A DNA stretch of 8,880 bases from Sedimentisphaerales bacterium (GCA_016932895.1 JAFGCA010000295.1:1-8880); one strand, 5' to 3'. Numbered from the stretch's first letter, positions 1 to 6,860 are shown. The notes: generated by a model not told the origin, from the sequence alone. Numbers and translations: made by a program.

Positions 1-585
1 CCACGCGATCTTGCCGTCGGCGCCGACGATGAACGCGCAGGGAATCCCGCTTCTGTCGGCGGCTCTCATCCAGGTATTGGCCATCGTCTGATCGACTCCT
101 TCGGCGGCTACGTGGTAGTCCATTTTCTCGCCCATATCCTTCACGAAGGGTTCCACGAGGGCGAAGATGGCTTCATCGGTCTTCTCTTCGGGCCTTTCCC
201 ACACGCTGACGCCGATGAAGGTGACCTTCTCGGCGTGCTTGTGGGCCAGCTCGGTCAGGTGGGGAATCGTGACCTTGCATGGGCCGCACCAGGTCGCCCA
301 GAATTCCACGACGTAGATCTTGCCCGGCTCCAGCTTCTCGACGGGCTCGCCCTTGAACCACTTGGCGACCTTGAGCGCCGGCGCCGGCATGCCGACCCTC
401 AGCGCCGGCATCGGCGTCTCGGGGACCACCTGGGGTTGCACCTGGGGCTGGGCCTGGGCCGGTCGAGGTATGACTCTTCCAATCGGCACGGAATTGGGCT
501 CTTTGGCCCCGGATTGCGCTAATGCCATACCGGCAACGCTGAATACGGCCAGGGTCAAACACGTTCTGATCTGGGTCGATATCAT
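1..585 (-). CDS. Secreted TlpA-like thioredoxin-fold protein (partial, C-terminus outside window)
   Basis: The minus frame is open for 195 codons from ATG at 585-583 to the window's left edge, with no stop reached. An AAGGAG ribosome site lies 8 nt upstream of the ATG. Residues 1-23 form a signal peptide (hydrophobic TLAVFSVAGMALA, likely cleavage ALA|Q). A Pro/Gln-rich linker (about 43-60) follows, then a redoxin domain from about residue 62. The redox centre WCGPC is at 99-103 in the context VVEFWATWCGPC. The conserved cis-proline position is in SGIPCAFIV (Pro182), followed by a GADGKIAW strand. This is the TlpA/ResA/alkyl hydroperoxide reductase-like layout, so it probably reduces or exchanges disulfides in the periplasm or at the membrane. 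Its partner is unknown, and TlpA-like domains are very common, so no gene symbol is given. It is divergent from the thiamine gene and shows no functional link to it. Confidence 0.9.
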   Translation of the reverse strand, partial: MISTQIRTCLTLAVFSVAGMALAQSGAKEPNSVPIGRVIPRPAQAQPQVQPQVVPETPMPALRVGMPAPALKVAKWFKGEPVEKLEPGKIYVVEFWATWCGPCKVTIPHLTELAHKHAEKVTFIGVSVWERPEEKTDEAIFALVEPFVKDMGEKMDYHVAAEGVDQTMANTWMRAADRSGIPCAFIVGADGKIAW

Positions 586-643
586 GAGACACGCTCCTTC
601 CAGCGGCGAAGAGGCGGGTGGGCCTCTATGCGATTCAATCATT

Positions 644-662
644 CTGTGGTCAACAGCCACAG
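644..662. promoter_or_regulatory. Small inverted repeat at the predicted start of the thioredoxin leader
   Basis: CTGTGG (644-649) and CCACAG (657-662) form a perfect 6-bp inverted repeat around a 7-nt loop. It lies at or just after the predicted transcription start of the minus-strand gene. It could be an operator half-site pair or a 5'-end stem-loop that protects the mRNA. It could also be chance; a 6-bp repeat is short. Confidence 0.25.
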
Positions 663-667
663 GTCGT

Positions 668-696
668 ATTATAGGCGTAAGTCAGGCTCAGAGCAA
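668..696 (-). promoter_or_regulatory. Predicted sigma70-type promoter for the thioredoxin gene
   Basis: On the minus strand TTGCTC (696-691) is followed after exactly 17 nt by a perfect TATAAT (673-668). Transcription would start near 661, giving a 5' leader of about 75 nt before the ATG at 585. The -10 hexamer and spacing are good; the -35 matches the consensus in only three positions. No other promoter-like pair was noticed upstream of this gene. This is sequence pattern only. Confidence 0.45.
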
Positions 697-744
697 ATCG
701 CAATGCCATATCCGCTTTTGCTACTCGCCGGCGGGGCCTGGGGC

Positions 745-750
745 TATAAT
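745..750 (+). promoter_or_regulatory. Candidate -10 box for the thiamine-phosphate synthase gene
   Basis: A perfect TATAAT sits at 745-750, only 9 nt before the preferred ATG at 760. If it is the -10 element, transcription would start at about 756-758 and the mRNA would be leaderless or nearly so. This agrees with the lack of any Shine-Dalgarno sequence before that ATG (GCGGACGCT). A -35 is not clear: TTGCTA at 718-723 is 21 nt away, longer than usual. Confidence 0.4.
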
Positions 751-759
751 GCGGACGCT

Positions 760-1839
760 ATGGAAAAGGCGGCTTACAGGATCGTTGATGCGAATTTCAA
801 TCGGGCCCGCGAGGCGCTGCGGGTGATGGAGGAGTACGGCCGGTTCGCGCTGAATTGCGGACCGCTGAGCGGGCGGGCCAAGCAGCTTCGCCACGAGCTC
901 TGTGCCGCCATTGCCACGCTCGACGCGGGCAGCCTGCTGGCCTCGCGCGACACGCTGGGCGACGTCGGGGTCGGGCGGAAAGTGGCCGGGCAGCTCGAAC
1001 GCACGACGCTGAAGGACGGCTTCACCGCCGCGGCCAAGCGGCTGACCGAGGCGCTGCGGGCGCTGGCCGAGACGATCCAGAGCGACAACGCCAAGACCGC
1101 CGCGACCATCGAGCGGCTGCGCTACGAGGCGTACACGCTCGAAAAGGACATCGTGCTCTTCGCCGAGCCCGCTGAGAAGTTCAAGCGGGTCCGGCTCTAC
1201 ATCGTCATCACCAGCAACCTGCCCGCCGAGGTGCTCGCGCTGGCCAGCCGTTGCGCCGCCGGCGGGGCCGACTGCATCCAACTCCGGGCCAAGGACATCC
1301 CCGACGATCGCCTCTTCGCGCTGGCGGTCGAGTTTGTCGACATCTGCCGCGAGATGGGAGCGTTGAGCATCATCAACGACCGGGTCGATATCGCCGCCGC
1401 CGCCGAGGCCGACGGCGTGCATCTGGGCCAAAGCGACCTGCCGATCGAGCAGGTGCGCCGGCTGCAGTTGACCCCGCTGATCGTCGGCAAGAGCACGCAC
1501 TCGCTCAAGGAGTTGGCCAGAACCGTACCCAGCGTCGAGGATAGCGGCGGTTCGATCGCCCTGCCGAGTTACGTCAGCCTCGGGCCTGTTTTCGCGACGC
1601 CGACCAAGCCCAAGATGGACGTCGCCGGGCTCGACTACGTCCGCCAGGGCCTCGAACGGCTCGCCGAGACAGGCATCGGCCACGTGGCCATCGGCGGGAT
1701 CACCCGTGACAATATCGACCAAGTGATACGCGCCGGCGCCGAGCGCATCGCCGTTTGCTCAGCCGTCACGCACGCTCCCGACCCGGCCGACGCCTGCCGG
1801 CGTCTCAAGGCCAGGATCACCGAGCTGCTCGGCGCGTAA
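760..1839 (+). CDS. thiE: Thiamine-phosphate synthase with N-terminal ThiD2 domain
   Basis: This 359-residue protein joins the hydroxymethylpyrimidine diphosphate and thiazole phosphate moieties to form thiamine phosphate in the cytoplasm. Residues 1 to about 135 are helical (YRIVDANFNRAREALRVMEEYGRFALN) and match the ThiD2-type domain found fused to ThiE in several phyla, predicted to act on the pyrimidine precursor. From about 145 the ThiE barrel shows its family motifs: QLRAKD (174-179), INDRVDIA then DGVHLGQSDLP (205-228), GKSTH (243-247), YVSLGPVFATPTKPK (271-285), IGGIT (311-315) and ERIAVCSAV (328-336). The open frame extends upstream to an ATG at 628, but those 44 residues do not resemble the family and the homology starts right at 760, so 760 is preferred. 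No TPP riboswitch signature was seen upstream. The next gene starts 27 nt after the stop, which suggests a shared transcript. Confidence 0.93.
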   Translation: MEKAAYRIVDANFNRAREALRVMEEYGRFALNCGPLSGRAKQLRHELCAAIATLDAGSLLASRDTLGDVGVGRKVAGQLERTTLKDGFTAAAKRLTEALRALAETIQSDNAKTAATIERLRYEAYTLEKDIVLFAEPAEKFKRVRLYIVITSNLPAEVLALASRCAAGGADCIQLRAKDIPDDRLFALAVEFVDICREMGALSIINDRVDIAAAAEADGVHLGQSDLPIEQVRRLQLTPLIVGKSTHSLKELARTVPSVEDSGGSIALPSYVSLGPVFATPTKPKMDVAGLDYVRQGLERLAETGIGHVAIGGITRDNIDQVIRAGAERIAVCSAVTHAPDPADACRRLKARITELLGA

Positions 1840-1866
1840 CCGCGCCGGCAGCAGGAGGAAAAGAAA

Positions 1867-3477
1867 ATGGACAGACACAGTCCGGCGAAACACCTCGTGA
1901 CAATGACCCTTCTCGCCGTCCTCATCTCGTCGAGCGTTCGGAGTCAACCGCTGTGGGACCTGGCCAACCGGAACAAGGACGTGCTGCGCATCGCGACGCT
2001 GTTTACCGCGCAGGACGTGCGCGACCGGCTCAGCAGCGACGAAGGGATCGACAGCGCCATCGACTGGTGCCGCCAGACGGGTGTCACGCACGCATTCATC
2101 GAGAGCTTCCGCGACGGCTACACGGCCCAGAGGCAAGCGCTCGAACACGCCCGGACCCGTTTCCGCAGCGCCAGCCTCGACGTCTCGGGCTGTGTCACCA
2201 CCACCGGCGTCGGCAAGAAATCGACCGGCTGGGAGTCGGCGACGTGTTTCACCGACGAACCCACGCAGAAGCACCTGCAGGAAATCTTCGAGTACGCCGC
2301 GTCGATCTTCGACGAGATCATGATCGACGACTTCCTGTTCACCGATTGCCAATGCGACGCCTGCCGCCAGGCGCGCGGGGACATGTCGTGGTCGGCGTAC
2401 CGGGCCAAGCTGATGATCGATCTCAGCCGCGACCGCATCCTCGCGCCGGCCAGAGCCGTCAATCCGAACGTCAAGATCATCCTCAAGTATCCGCAGTGGT
2501 ACGACGATTTCCACAATCGAGGCTACGAGGTGGTTGAGCAAACCGCCGACTACGATCGCACCTGGGTCGGCACCGAGACCCGCGACTACGCCGACCCGCG
2601 CTGGGGAGGGAAAGTGCAGTACGAAGCCTACTTCATCATGCGCTGGCTGGGCGAGATCGGTGGGCCCAAGTGCGGCGGCGGCTGGTTCGATCCGTACGGC
2701 ACGCACGAGGACACGTACGTCGAGCAGGCACGGCAGACGGTGCTGGCCGATGCGAAGGAGATGCTGCTGTTCTGCTATGGCTCGCTCCTGCGCGACACCG
2801 GCCCGGCCAACGTCGCGAGGCTCCGCACCGAAATCCCCGGCCTGTTCGAACTGGCCAAGCTCGTGCGCAACAAGCCGCTGCGAGGGATCGCCGCACCGAA
2901 GCCCCCAGACAGTGACGCGCTCGGCGAATCGTACGTGTACGATTTCGTCGGCATGATGGGACTGCCCCTGGTCCCGACCGCGACGATTGACACGAATGCG
3001 AAAGCGGCTTTCCTGCCCGCACACGCGCTGAAGGACCCGCTCCTCTACGGCAAGCTCGGCGCCCTGCTCGATGCCGGCGCCCCTGTGCTCGTCACCGACG
3101 ACCTGGCTAAACGCCTGAAGACATTCGCCACCGACAACGACAACCTTCTCGTTCTGAAGGTCACCGGCAATCCCAAGGGTCTGCTCGAACTGACGCGCGA
3201 AGACCTCAAGCCAATCCGGGACAAGATGCTGGCACCGTTCGGCATGCGCTTCGACGCGCCCAACAAGGTGGCGCTCTACCTGATCGGCGACGATTGCGTC
3301 GTCATCGAGAACTTCAACGACAATAATGTCACAGCCACGCTGGAATTGCCCCGGCCGGCGCAGGCGAAAGCCACACTCGTCCTGCCGGTCGATGGCGAAG
3401 CGGAATTCTCGTCCACGTCGGGCAAGATCGAATTTGCTTCCCTCGGCCCGCGCACACTCGTGGCGCTGACGTACTGA
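1867..3477 (+). CDS. Secreted glycoside-hydrolase-like barrel protein of unknown specificity
   Basis: The 536-residue protein starts at an ATG with AGGAGG 8 nt upstream. A signal peptide covers about residues 1-26 (LVTMTLLAVLISSSVRS|QP). The middle part (about 35-340) alternates strands and helices in the way of (beta/alpha)8 glycosidase-like proteins. A strand ending in IMIDDFLFTDCQCDACRQARG (151-171) places Asp154-Asp155 next to a CxCxxC cluster (Cys161, 163, 166), which resembles hypothetical glycosyl-hydrolase families that carry cysteines after an acidic barrel strand. Further conserved-looking stretches are ILKYPQWYDDFH (205-216) and GGGWFDPYGTHED (270-282). The last roughly 80 residues (KVALYLIGDDCVVIENF to TLVALTY) look like a beta-sandwich C-terminal domain. 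I infer a role on extracellular carbohydrate from fold and neighbours; the substrate and the catalytic residues are not established. Its 3' end is partly repeated at 5960-6003. Confidence 0.8.
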   Translation: MDRHSPAKHLVTMTLLAVLISSSVRSQPLWDLANRNKDVLRIATLFTAQDVRDRLSSDEGIDSAIDWCRQTGVTHAFIESFRDGYTAQRQALEHARTRFRSASLDVSGCVTTTGVGKKSTGWESATCFTDEPTQKHLQEIFEYAASIFDEIMIDDFLFTDCQCDACRQARGDMSWSAYRAKLMIDLSRDRILAPARAVNPNVKIILKYPQWYDDFHNRGYEVVEQTADYDRTWVGTETRDYADPRWGGKVQYEAYFIMRWLGEIGGPKCGGGWFDPYGTHEDTYVEQARQTVLADAKEMLLFCYGSLLRDTGPANVARLRTEIPGLFELAKLVRNKPLRGIAAPKPPDSDALGESYVYDFVGMMGLPLVPTATIDTNAKAAFLPAHALKDPLLYGKLGALLDAGAPVLVTDDLAKRLKTFATDNDNLLVLKVTGNPKGLLELTREDLKPIRDKMLAPFGMRFDAPNKVALYLIGDDCVVIENFNDNNVTATLELPRPAQAKATLVLPVDGEAEFSSTSGKIEFASLGPRTLVALTY

Positions 3478-3485
3478 CGCGCGAA
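3442..3485 (+). repeat. Direct repeat copy A: 3' end of the barrel gene
   Basis: This 44-nt segment encodes the last residues of the barrel protein (LGPRTLVALTY), its TGA stop and 8 nt beyond it. It matches 5960-6003 at 38 of 44 positions without gaps. Three of the six differences are at third codon positions, so the two copies look like diverged coding ends rather than a repeat element. Confidence 0.75.
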
Positions 3486-3541
3486 TACACTCGACCTGGG
3501 CGCGGGTCGATGGAGATGGGACCGACGATGGAGGTTTCACG

Positions 3542-4771
3542 ATGAGCGACACAAACAGCATGCGTGCGCGACAGATCACGCGCCGGGGTTTCATGGCGAG
3601 CACCGGGGCAGCGGCATTGTCCTTTGCGGTGGTCGGGGCCGGGGCGGTCGCAGGGACGCAGGCGAATAGCCGGATCAAGGTCGGGGTCGTCGGCCTGGGC
3701 GACCGCGGACGGATGATCGCCGGCATGCTGCAAAGGCACGGCGGCTACGAGATCGTGGCCGTGGCGGACTACTTCGAAGAGGTCGCCAACGCTGCCGGCG
3801 ACCAGTTCGGCGTATCGAAACAGAATCGCTTCTCAGGTCTTTCGGGCTACCAGGCCGTCATCGCCGCCGGCGTCGAGGCCGTGGTTTTGGAGACGCCACC
3901 CTACTGCTTCCCGGAGCACGTCGAGGCAGCGGTCGAGGCGGGCCAGCACATCTACATCGCCAAGCCGCTGGGCTGCGATGTCCCCGGCTGCCTGCGCATC
4001 CGCGACGCCGCAAGGAAGGCCACCGCGAACAAGCGGGTCTTCCTGTGCGACTTCCAGACCCGCACGGACCCGTTCTTCATCGAGGGCATCAAGCGTGTCC
4101 ACGACGGTGCGATTGGCCCCGTCGGCATGCTCAACTCCGAGTACAACGAGGAGATCCTGGAGGACCCACCGAAGACCGCGACCGTCGAGGGCCGTCTGCA
4201 GAGATTGATCTGGACCGCCGACGAGAACCTCGGCGGCAGCTACCTGGTCAACGCGGGCATCCACGCCCTCGATGTAGCCCTCTGGATCGCCGGGCAGATG
4301 CCTGCCAATGCGACGGGCGCCTCGCGGATCGTCCGCGCCGACCCGCACGGTGACTCGCACGATACCTTCGCGTTGATCTACGAGTTTCCCAATGGCGTGC
4401 TCCTGAACTATCGCGGCGAGTATCTGAGGAACCACTCGGACTACTGCTGTGACTGCGCCGCCCAGGGCCGGGACGGCTGGCTCGAAACCAGCTACACCAC
4501 GCGCGTCCGCATCCTCGGCACCCACGGCGGCTGGCGCGGCGGCGACGTCGTGAACCTCTACACGGCCGGCCCCGTGCGGAACATCGACACGTTCCACAAG
4601 TCTGTCACCGACGGCGTCTGTGACAACCCGACCGTCGAGCCCAGCATCAACGCGACCTTGACCGCGATCCTGGGCCGGGAGGCCGCTCGCCGCCGGACCA
4701 AGCTGACTCTGGACGAAGTCCTCCGCGAGAATCGCCGCCTGGAGCCCGACCTCACGGGCCTGAAAGCATGA
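3542..4771 (+). CDS. Tat-exported Gfo/Idh/MocA family oxidoreductase
   Basis: The 409-residue protein starts at ATG 3542 with GGAGG 7 nt upstream. The N-terminus has a twin-arginine signal (ITRRGFMAS, Arg14-Arg15) and an Ala/Gly-rich hydrophobic stretch to about residue 40, so it is exported folded, probably with its cofactor bound. A Rossmann domain follows: IKVGVVGLGDRG (45-56) carries the GxGxxG dinucleotide loop, and Asp76 ends the second strand, which fits NAD(H). The usual EKP motif reads AKP (Lys141 kept), and the second domain holds NAGIHALD with His241 and Asp244 at the usual catalytic positions. The family oxidises or epimerises sugars and cyclitols; some members make or remove 3-keto sugars. 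The related GH109 enzymes usually lack the lysine of this motif, so a dehydrogenase is more likely here. The substrate is unknown. It lies 64 nt after the barrel gene and probably works with the neighbouring secreted enzymes. Confidence 0.9.
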   Translation: MSDTNSMRARQITRRGFMASTGAAALSFAVVGAGAVAGTQANSRIKVGVVGLGDRGRMIAGMLQRHGGYEIVAVADYFEEVANAAGDQFGVSKQNRFSGLSGYQAVIAAGVEAVVLETPPYCFPEHVEAAVEAGQHIYIAKPLGCDVPGCLRIRDAARKATANKRVFLCDFQTRTDPFFIEGIKRVHDGAIGPVGMLNSEYNEEILEDPPKTATVEGRLQRLIWTADENLGGSYLVNAGIHALDVALWIAGQMPANATGASRIVRADPHGDSHDTFALIYEFPNGVLLNYRGEYLRNHSDYCCDCAAQGRDGWLETSYTTRVRILGTHGGWRGGDVVNLYTAGPVRNIDTFHKSVTDGVCDNPTVEPSINATLTAILGREAARRRTKLTLDEVLRENRRLEPDLTGLKA

Positions 4772-4828
4772 GCCACAGATCACAGGCCCACAGTGGATGG
4801 GCAGCGCGTCGACATGCGCAAGCTGTAA
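4772..4828 (+). other. In-frame open extension after the oxidoreductase stop
   Basis: Directly after the oxidoreductase TGA (4769-4771) the same frame stays open for 18 codons and ends in TAA at 4826-4828. It reads ATDHRPTVDGQRVDMRKL; the last part (VDGQRVDMRKL) looks like an ordinary protein C-terminus. It may be chance, a decayed end of another gene, or a short readthrough extension. No start codon with a ribosome site precedes it. Confidence 0.2.
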
Positions 4829-4885
4829 CGAACGTCAAAGTGAGTTGTCTGAGAATATCACCCTGAGTTGGGGGCCGTGTTGAGT

Positions 4886-5929
4886 ATGCACTTGGCAATG
4901 ATGTGCGTATGGGTGTTGAGCTGCTCGGTAGGGAGCGTTCCTTCGGCGGACGCCAAGGACGCCATGACCGCGCTGAATCGGGCGTACTGGGACGCGACTC
5001 AGCATTGCTTCCGTAAGACTCCGGCGGCCGACAGCAAACCTCTTGATTTTTGGATGACTGCCCACGTGTGGGAATGCGTGATGGATGCCTATGAACGGCA
5101 TGGGGACGCGCAATATAAGGAACAGATCGGGCAGGTGTATGACGGCTTCATCGAGGCGCATCCCGATTGGCAGACGAATCCTTACAATGACGACGTGATG
5201 TGGTGGACCATCGCCTGCGTCAGGGCCTATGGCATCACCCGGGAGGAGCGCTACCTGACCAAGGCTCGGTCTGAATTCGATCGGCTCTATGGCAGCCAGG
5301 TCGATGCTGCCCTGGGCGGCGGCATGTGGTGGAGAAACGACTCGCACCGATCGAAGAATGCGTGTGTGAACGGTCCGGCTGCCATCACCGCTCTGGACCT
5401 GGCACTTGCTTTGAAGGACGAGACCTATGCGGACAAGGCTCGCAGTCTGTACGCGTGGGAACGCGCCACCCTGTTCGATCCCAATACCGGGGCCGTATAC
5501 GACAATGCCAATACCAGGGGGCGCGTCAGCAGGCGGCTCTTCACCTACAACCAGGGCACATTCATAGGAGCGGCGCTGCGCCTCTACCGCCGGACGGAAG
5601 ACACGCACTATCTGGCCGACGCAGTACTGGCGGCGGACTGCATGCGTCAGCGCTTGTGCAACCAGGATGGCATCCTCAAGAGCGAAGGCCAAGGCGATGC
5701 CGGCACGTTCAAGCTCATTGGTGTTCGCTACCTGGTGGAGCTGGCCCAAACCACGCAGCGCAAGGACCTGTTCGACTGGTTGGAGAAGAACGCAGATACG
5801 GCCTGGCGGAACCGGCGCGTTTCCGACAATATCATGGGCTTTGACTGGTCCCGACCCGTCTCAGACGAAGAGGTCATTCAATGCCAGAGTGCCGCCGCCG
5901 GCGTGGTGCTGCTGAACCTGCTCAAGTGA
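4886..5929 (+). CDS. Secreted GH76-family glycoside hydrolase (alpha-1,6-mannanase type)
   Basis: GH76 enzymes are retaining endo-alpha-1,6-mannanases with an (alpha/alpha)6 barrel. The frame gives 347 residues from ATG 4886, near the size of a single GH76 domain. The key match is NPYNDDVMWW, whose paired aspartates (Asp102-Asp103 from this start) correspond to the GH76 catalytic pair. Further family-like stretches are GGMWWRND, KNACVNGPAAITALDLA and FTYNQGTFIGAALRLYRRT. The first 20 or so residues are hydrophobic (MMCVWVLSCSVGSV) and end in SADAKD, which suggests a signal peptide although basic residues are few. The start is uncertain: TTG 4868, GTG 4877, ATG 4898 and ATG 4901 share the frame and none has a clear ribosome site. 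By eye its codons are less GC-biased than those of the three genes before it, so it may have joined them separately. It likely cuts mannose-rich chains outside the cytoplasm. Confidence 0.88.
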   Translation: MHLAMMCVWVLSCSVGSVPSADAKDAMTALNRAYWDATQHCFRKTPAADSKPLDFWMTAHVWECVMDAYERHGDAQYKEQIGQVYDGFIEAHPDWQTNPYNDDVMWWTIACVRAYGITREERYLTKARSEFDRLYGSQVDAALGGGMWWRNDSHRSKNACVNGPAAITALDLALALKDETYADKARSLYAWERATLFDPNTGAVYDNANTRGRVSRRLFTYNQGTFIGAALRLYRRTEDTHYLADAVLAADCMRQRLCNQDGILKSEGQGDAGTFKLIGVRYLVELAQTTQRKDLFDWLEKNADTAWRNRRVSDNIMGFDWSRPVSDEEVIQCQSAAAGVVLLNLLK

Positions 5930-5959
5930 CATATCGCGTCAACGTGAAAAAAGGGTCGT

Positions 5960-6003
5960 CTCGGCCTGTGCACGCTCGTAACGCTGACCTACTGACGCGC
6001 GAA
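5960..6003 (+). pseudogene. Fossil 3' end of a second barrel-protein gene (direct repeat copy B)
   Basis: Thirty nt after the GH76 stop, 44 nt match the end of the barrel gene (3442-3485) at 38 positions. Read in the corresponding frame it gives LGLCTLVTLTY then TGA, against LGPRTLVALTY then TGA in the intact gene, and the 8 nt after the stop (CGCGCGAA) are identical. Upstream of 5960 the similarity stops at once, so only the tail of a paralog is left, either through deletion or as a recombination scar. The copy ends 9 nt before the stop codon of the convergent nuclease gene. Confidence 0.6.
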
Positions 6004-6012
6004 GGCACCAGC

Positions 6013-6825
6013 TCATCCGGCCGCCGCGCGGAAAGACAGGACACCCACCGCCCTGCTGCGGACGCGCAGCGTGCCGTGCAGAGAGACGATGCGGCAGCCG
6101 CACTTGGCGGCGGCATTCTCGCGCTCAAAATCGTGCGGGAAGTTCAGATACGCGAACTCGCCGAACAGTTCGACAGCCTTGCGGTCGCGCGCCTTGGCGG
6201 CCGCGATCTTGTCGTCGAAGACGCCCACATGATGCACCTTCCCGCCCTTGTCCACCCGGGCGGCCCATTTGTCGCCCTGTGGCGAGACACCGGCGAATCC
6301 CGAGATGCTGTTGGTCGCTCTTCTGTTGTAGGTGTTCTCTCGCGCGGTGCACACACGCAGGTTGCACTGGCGATTGTTCAGCGTATTGTGATTGGTGTGG
6401 TCGACCACCTTCCCCGGCGGAGGATTCATGATCTCGCGATGCATCAGGACGAGGCGCCGCTTCTCGTGCCTGACGGCGTAGTACTGGCCGCTCCTGGAGC
6501 GCATCGCGTACCACTTGTGCCGGCTGAGCCGCTCGTAATCGGCCGCGTCCACAATGGCGTACTTGCCCTGCGTCAAACCGATGTGGCGAATCTCCGGACT
6601 CGACGGCTCCGGCGGCACGACACGCGCGGTCGGCGTGCTGGGCCGACGGCGAACATGGAAGTTGCGGCACACCTGGCCGGGCAGCACCTGCGCCAGCCGA
6701 CCCGGACAGTCGGCGCAGTTGGCGCAAACCGGAAAGATGACCTGGGGCTCCGTCATGTTCTCGAACCCCTCGACCGGCTTGGGGTTCACGCAGTAGATAC
6801 AGTTGAAACAGCATCGCTTCGCCAT
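6013..6825 (-). CDS. HNH/AP2 homing-type endonuclease with N-terminal cysteine cluster
   Basis: The 270-residue protein starts at ATG 6825-6823, with GGGGAG about 8 nt upstream and AAGGAG touching the start. Residues 5-53 hold a cysteine cluster (Cys5, 6, 9, 12 and 34, 37, 40, 53, mostly CxxC spaced) that could bind zinc or an iron-sulfur centre. Residues about 88-170 form an HNH_3-type nuclease: YAIVDAADYERLSRHKWYA leads into LMHREIM (His129), VVDHTNHNTLNNR (Asp142-His143, Asn147) and NLRVCTARENTYNR (155-168). Residues about 176-230 form an AP2-like DNA-binding domain (SGFAGVSPQGDKWAARV, then AAAKARDRKAVELFGEFAYLNFP). The HNH-AP2 order is typical of phage and intron-associated homing endonucleases that nick or cut DNA to spread their own gene. 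Here the gene is free-standing, with no split host gene seen. The roughly 40 residues after the AP2 domain are Arg- and Ala-rich and may be a run-on tail. Confidence 0.88.
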   Translation of the reverse strand: MAKRCCFNCIYCVNPKPVEGFENMTEPQVIFPVCANCADCPGRLAQVLPGQVCRNFHVRRRPSTPTARVVPPEPSSPEIRHIGLTQGKYAIVDAADYERLSRHKWYAMRSRSGQYYAVRHEKRRLVLMHREIMNPPPGKVVDHTNHNTLNNRQCNLRVCTARENTYNRRATNSISGFAGVSPQGDKWAARVDKGGKVHHVGVFDDKIAAAKARDRKAVELFGEFAYLNFPHDFERENAAAKCGCRIVSLHGTLRVRSRAVGVLSFRAAAG

Positions 6826-6860
6826 CTCCTTCTCTCCCCTGACTCATTTTCAACACCACT

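Noticed and set aside
628..759. N-terminal 44-residue extension of the thiamine-phosphate synthase from an ATG at 628
   Set aside because: The extension has no ribosome site and does not resemble the family; the ThiD2 similarity begins just after the ATG at 760.
586..759. TPP riboswitch upstream of the thiamine gene
   Set aside because: No conserved CTGAGA/THI-box elements were seen and the space before the likely start is occupied by promoter-like sequence.
1759..3726. Long minus-strand open frame of 655 codons
   Set aside because: It is antisense to the barrel and thiamine genes. GC-rich coding DNA commonly leaves such frames open; the translation is low-complexity and lacks domains.
4835..5749. 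Minus-strand open frame opposite the GH76 gene
   Set aside because: The plus strand encodes recognisable GH76 motifs over the same bases, so this is an antisense shadow.
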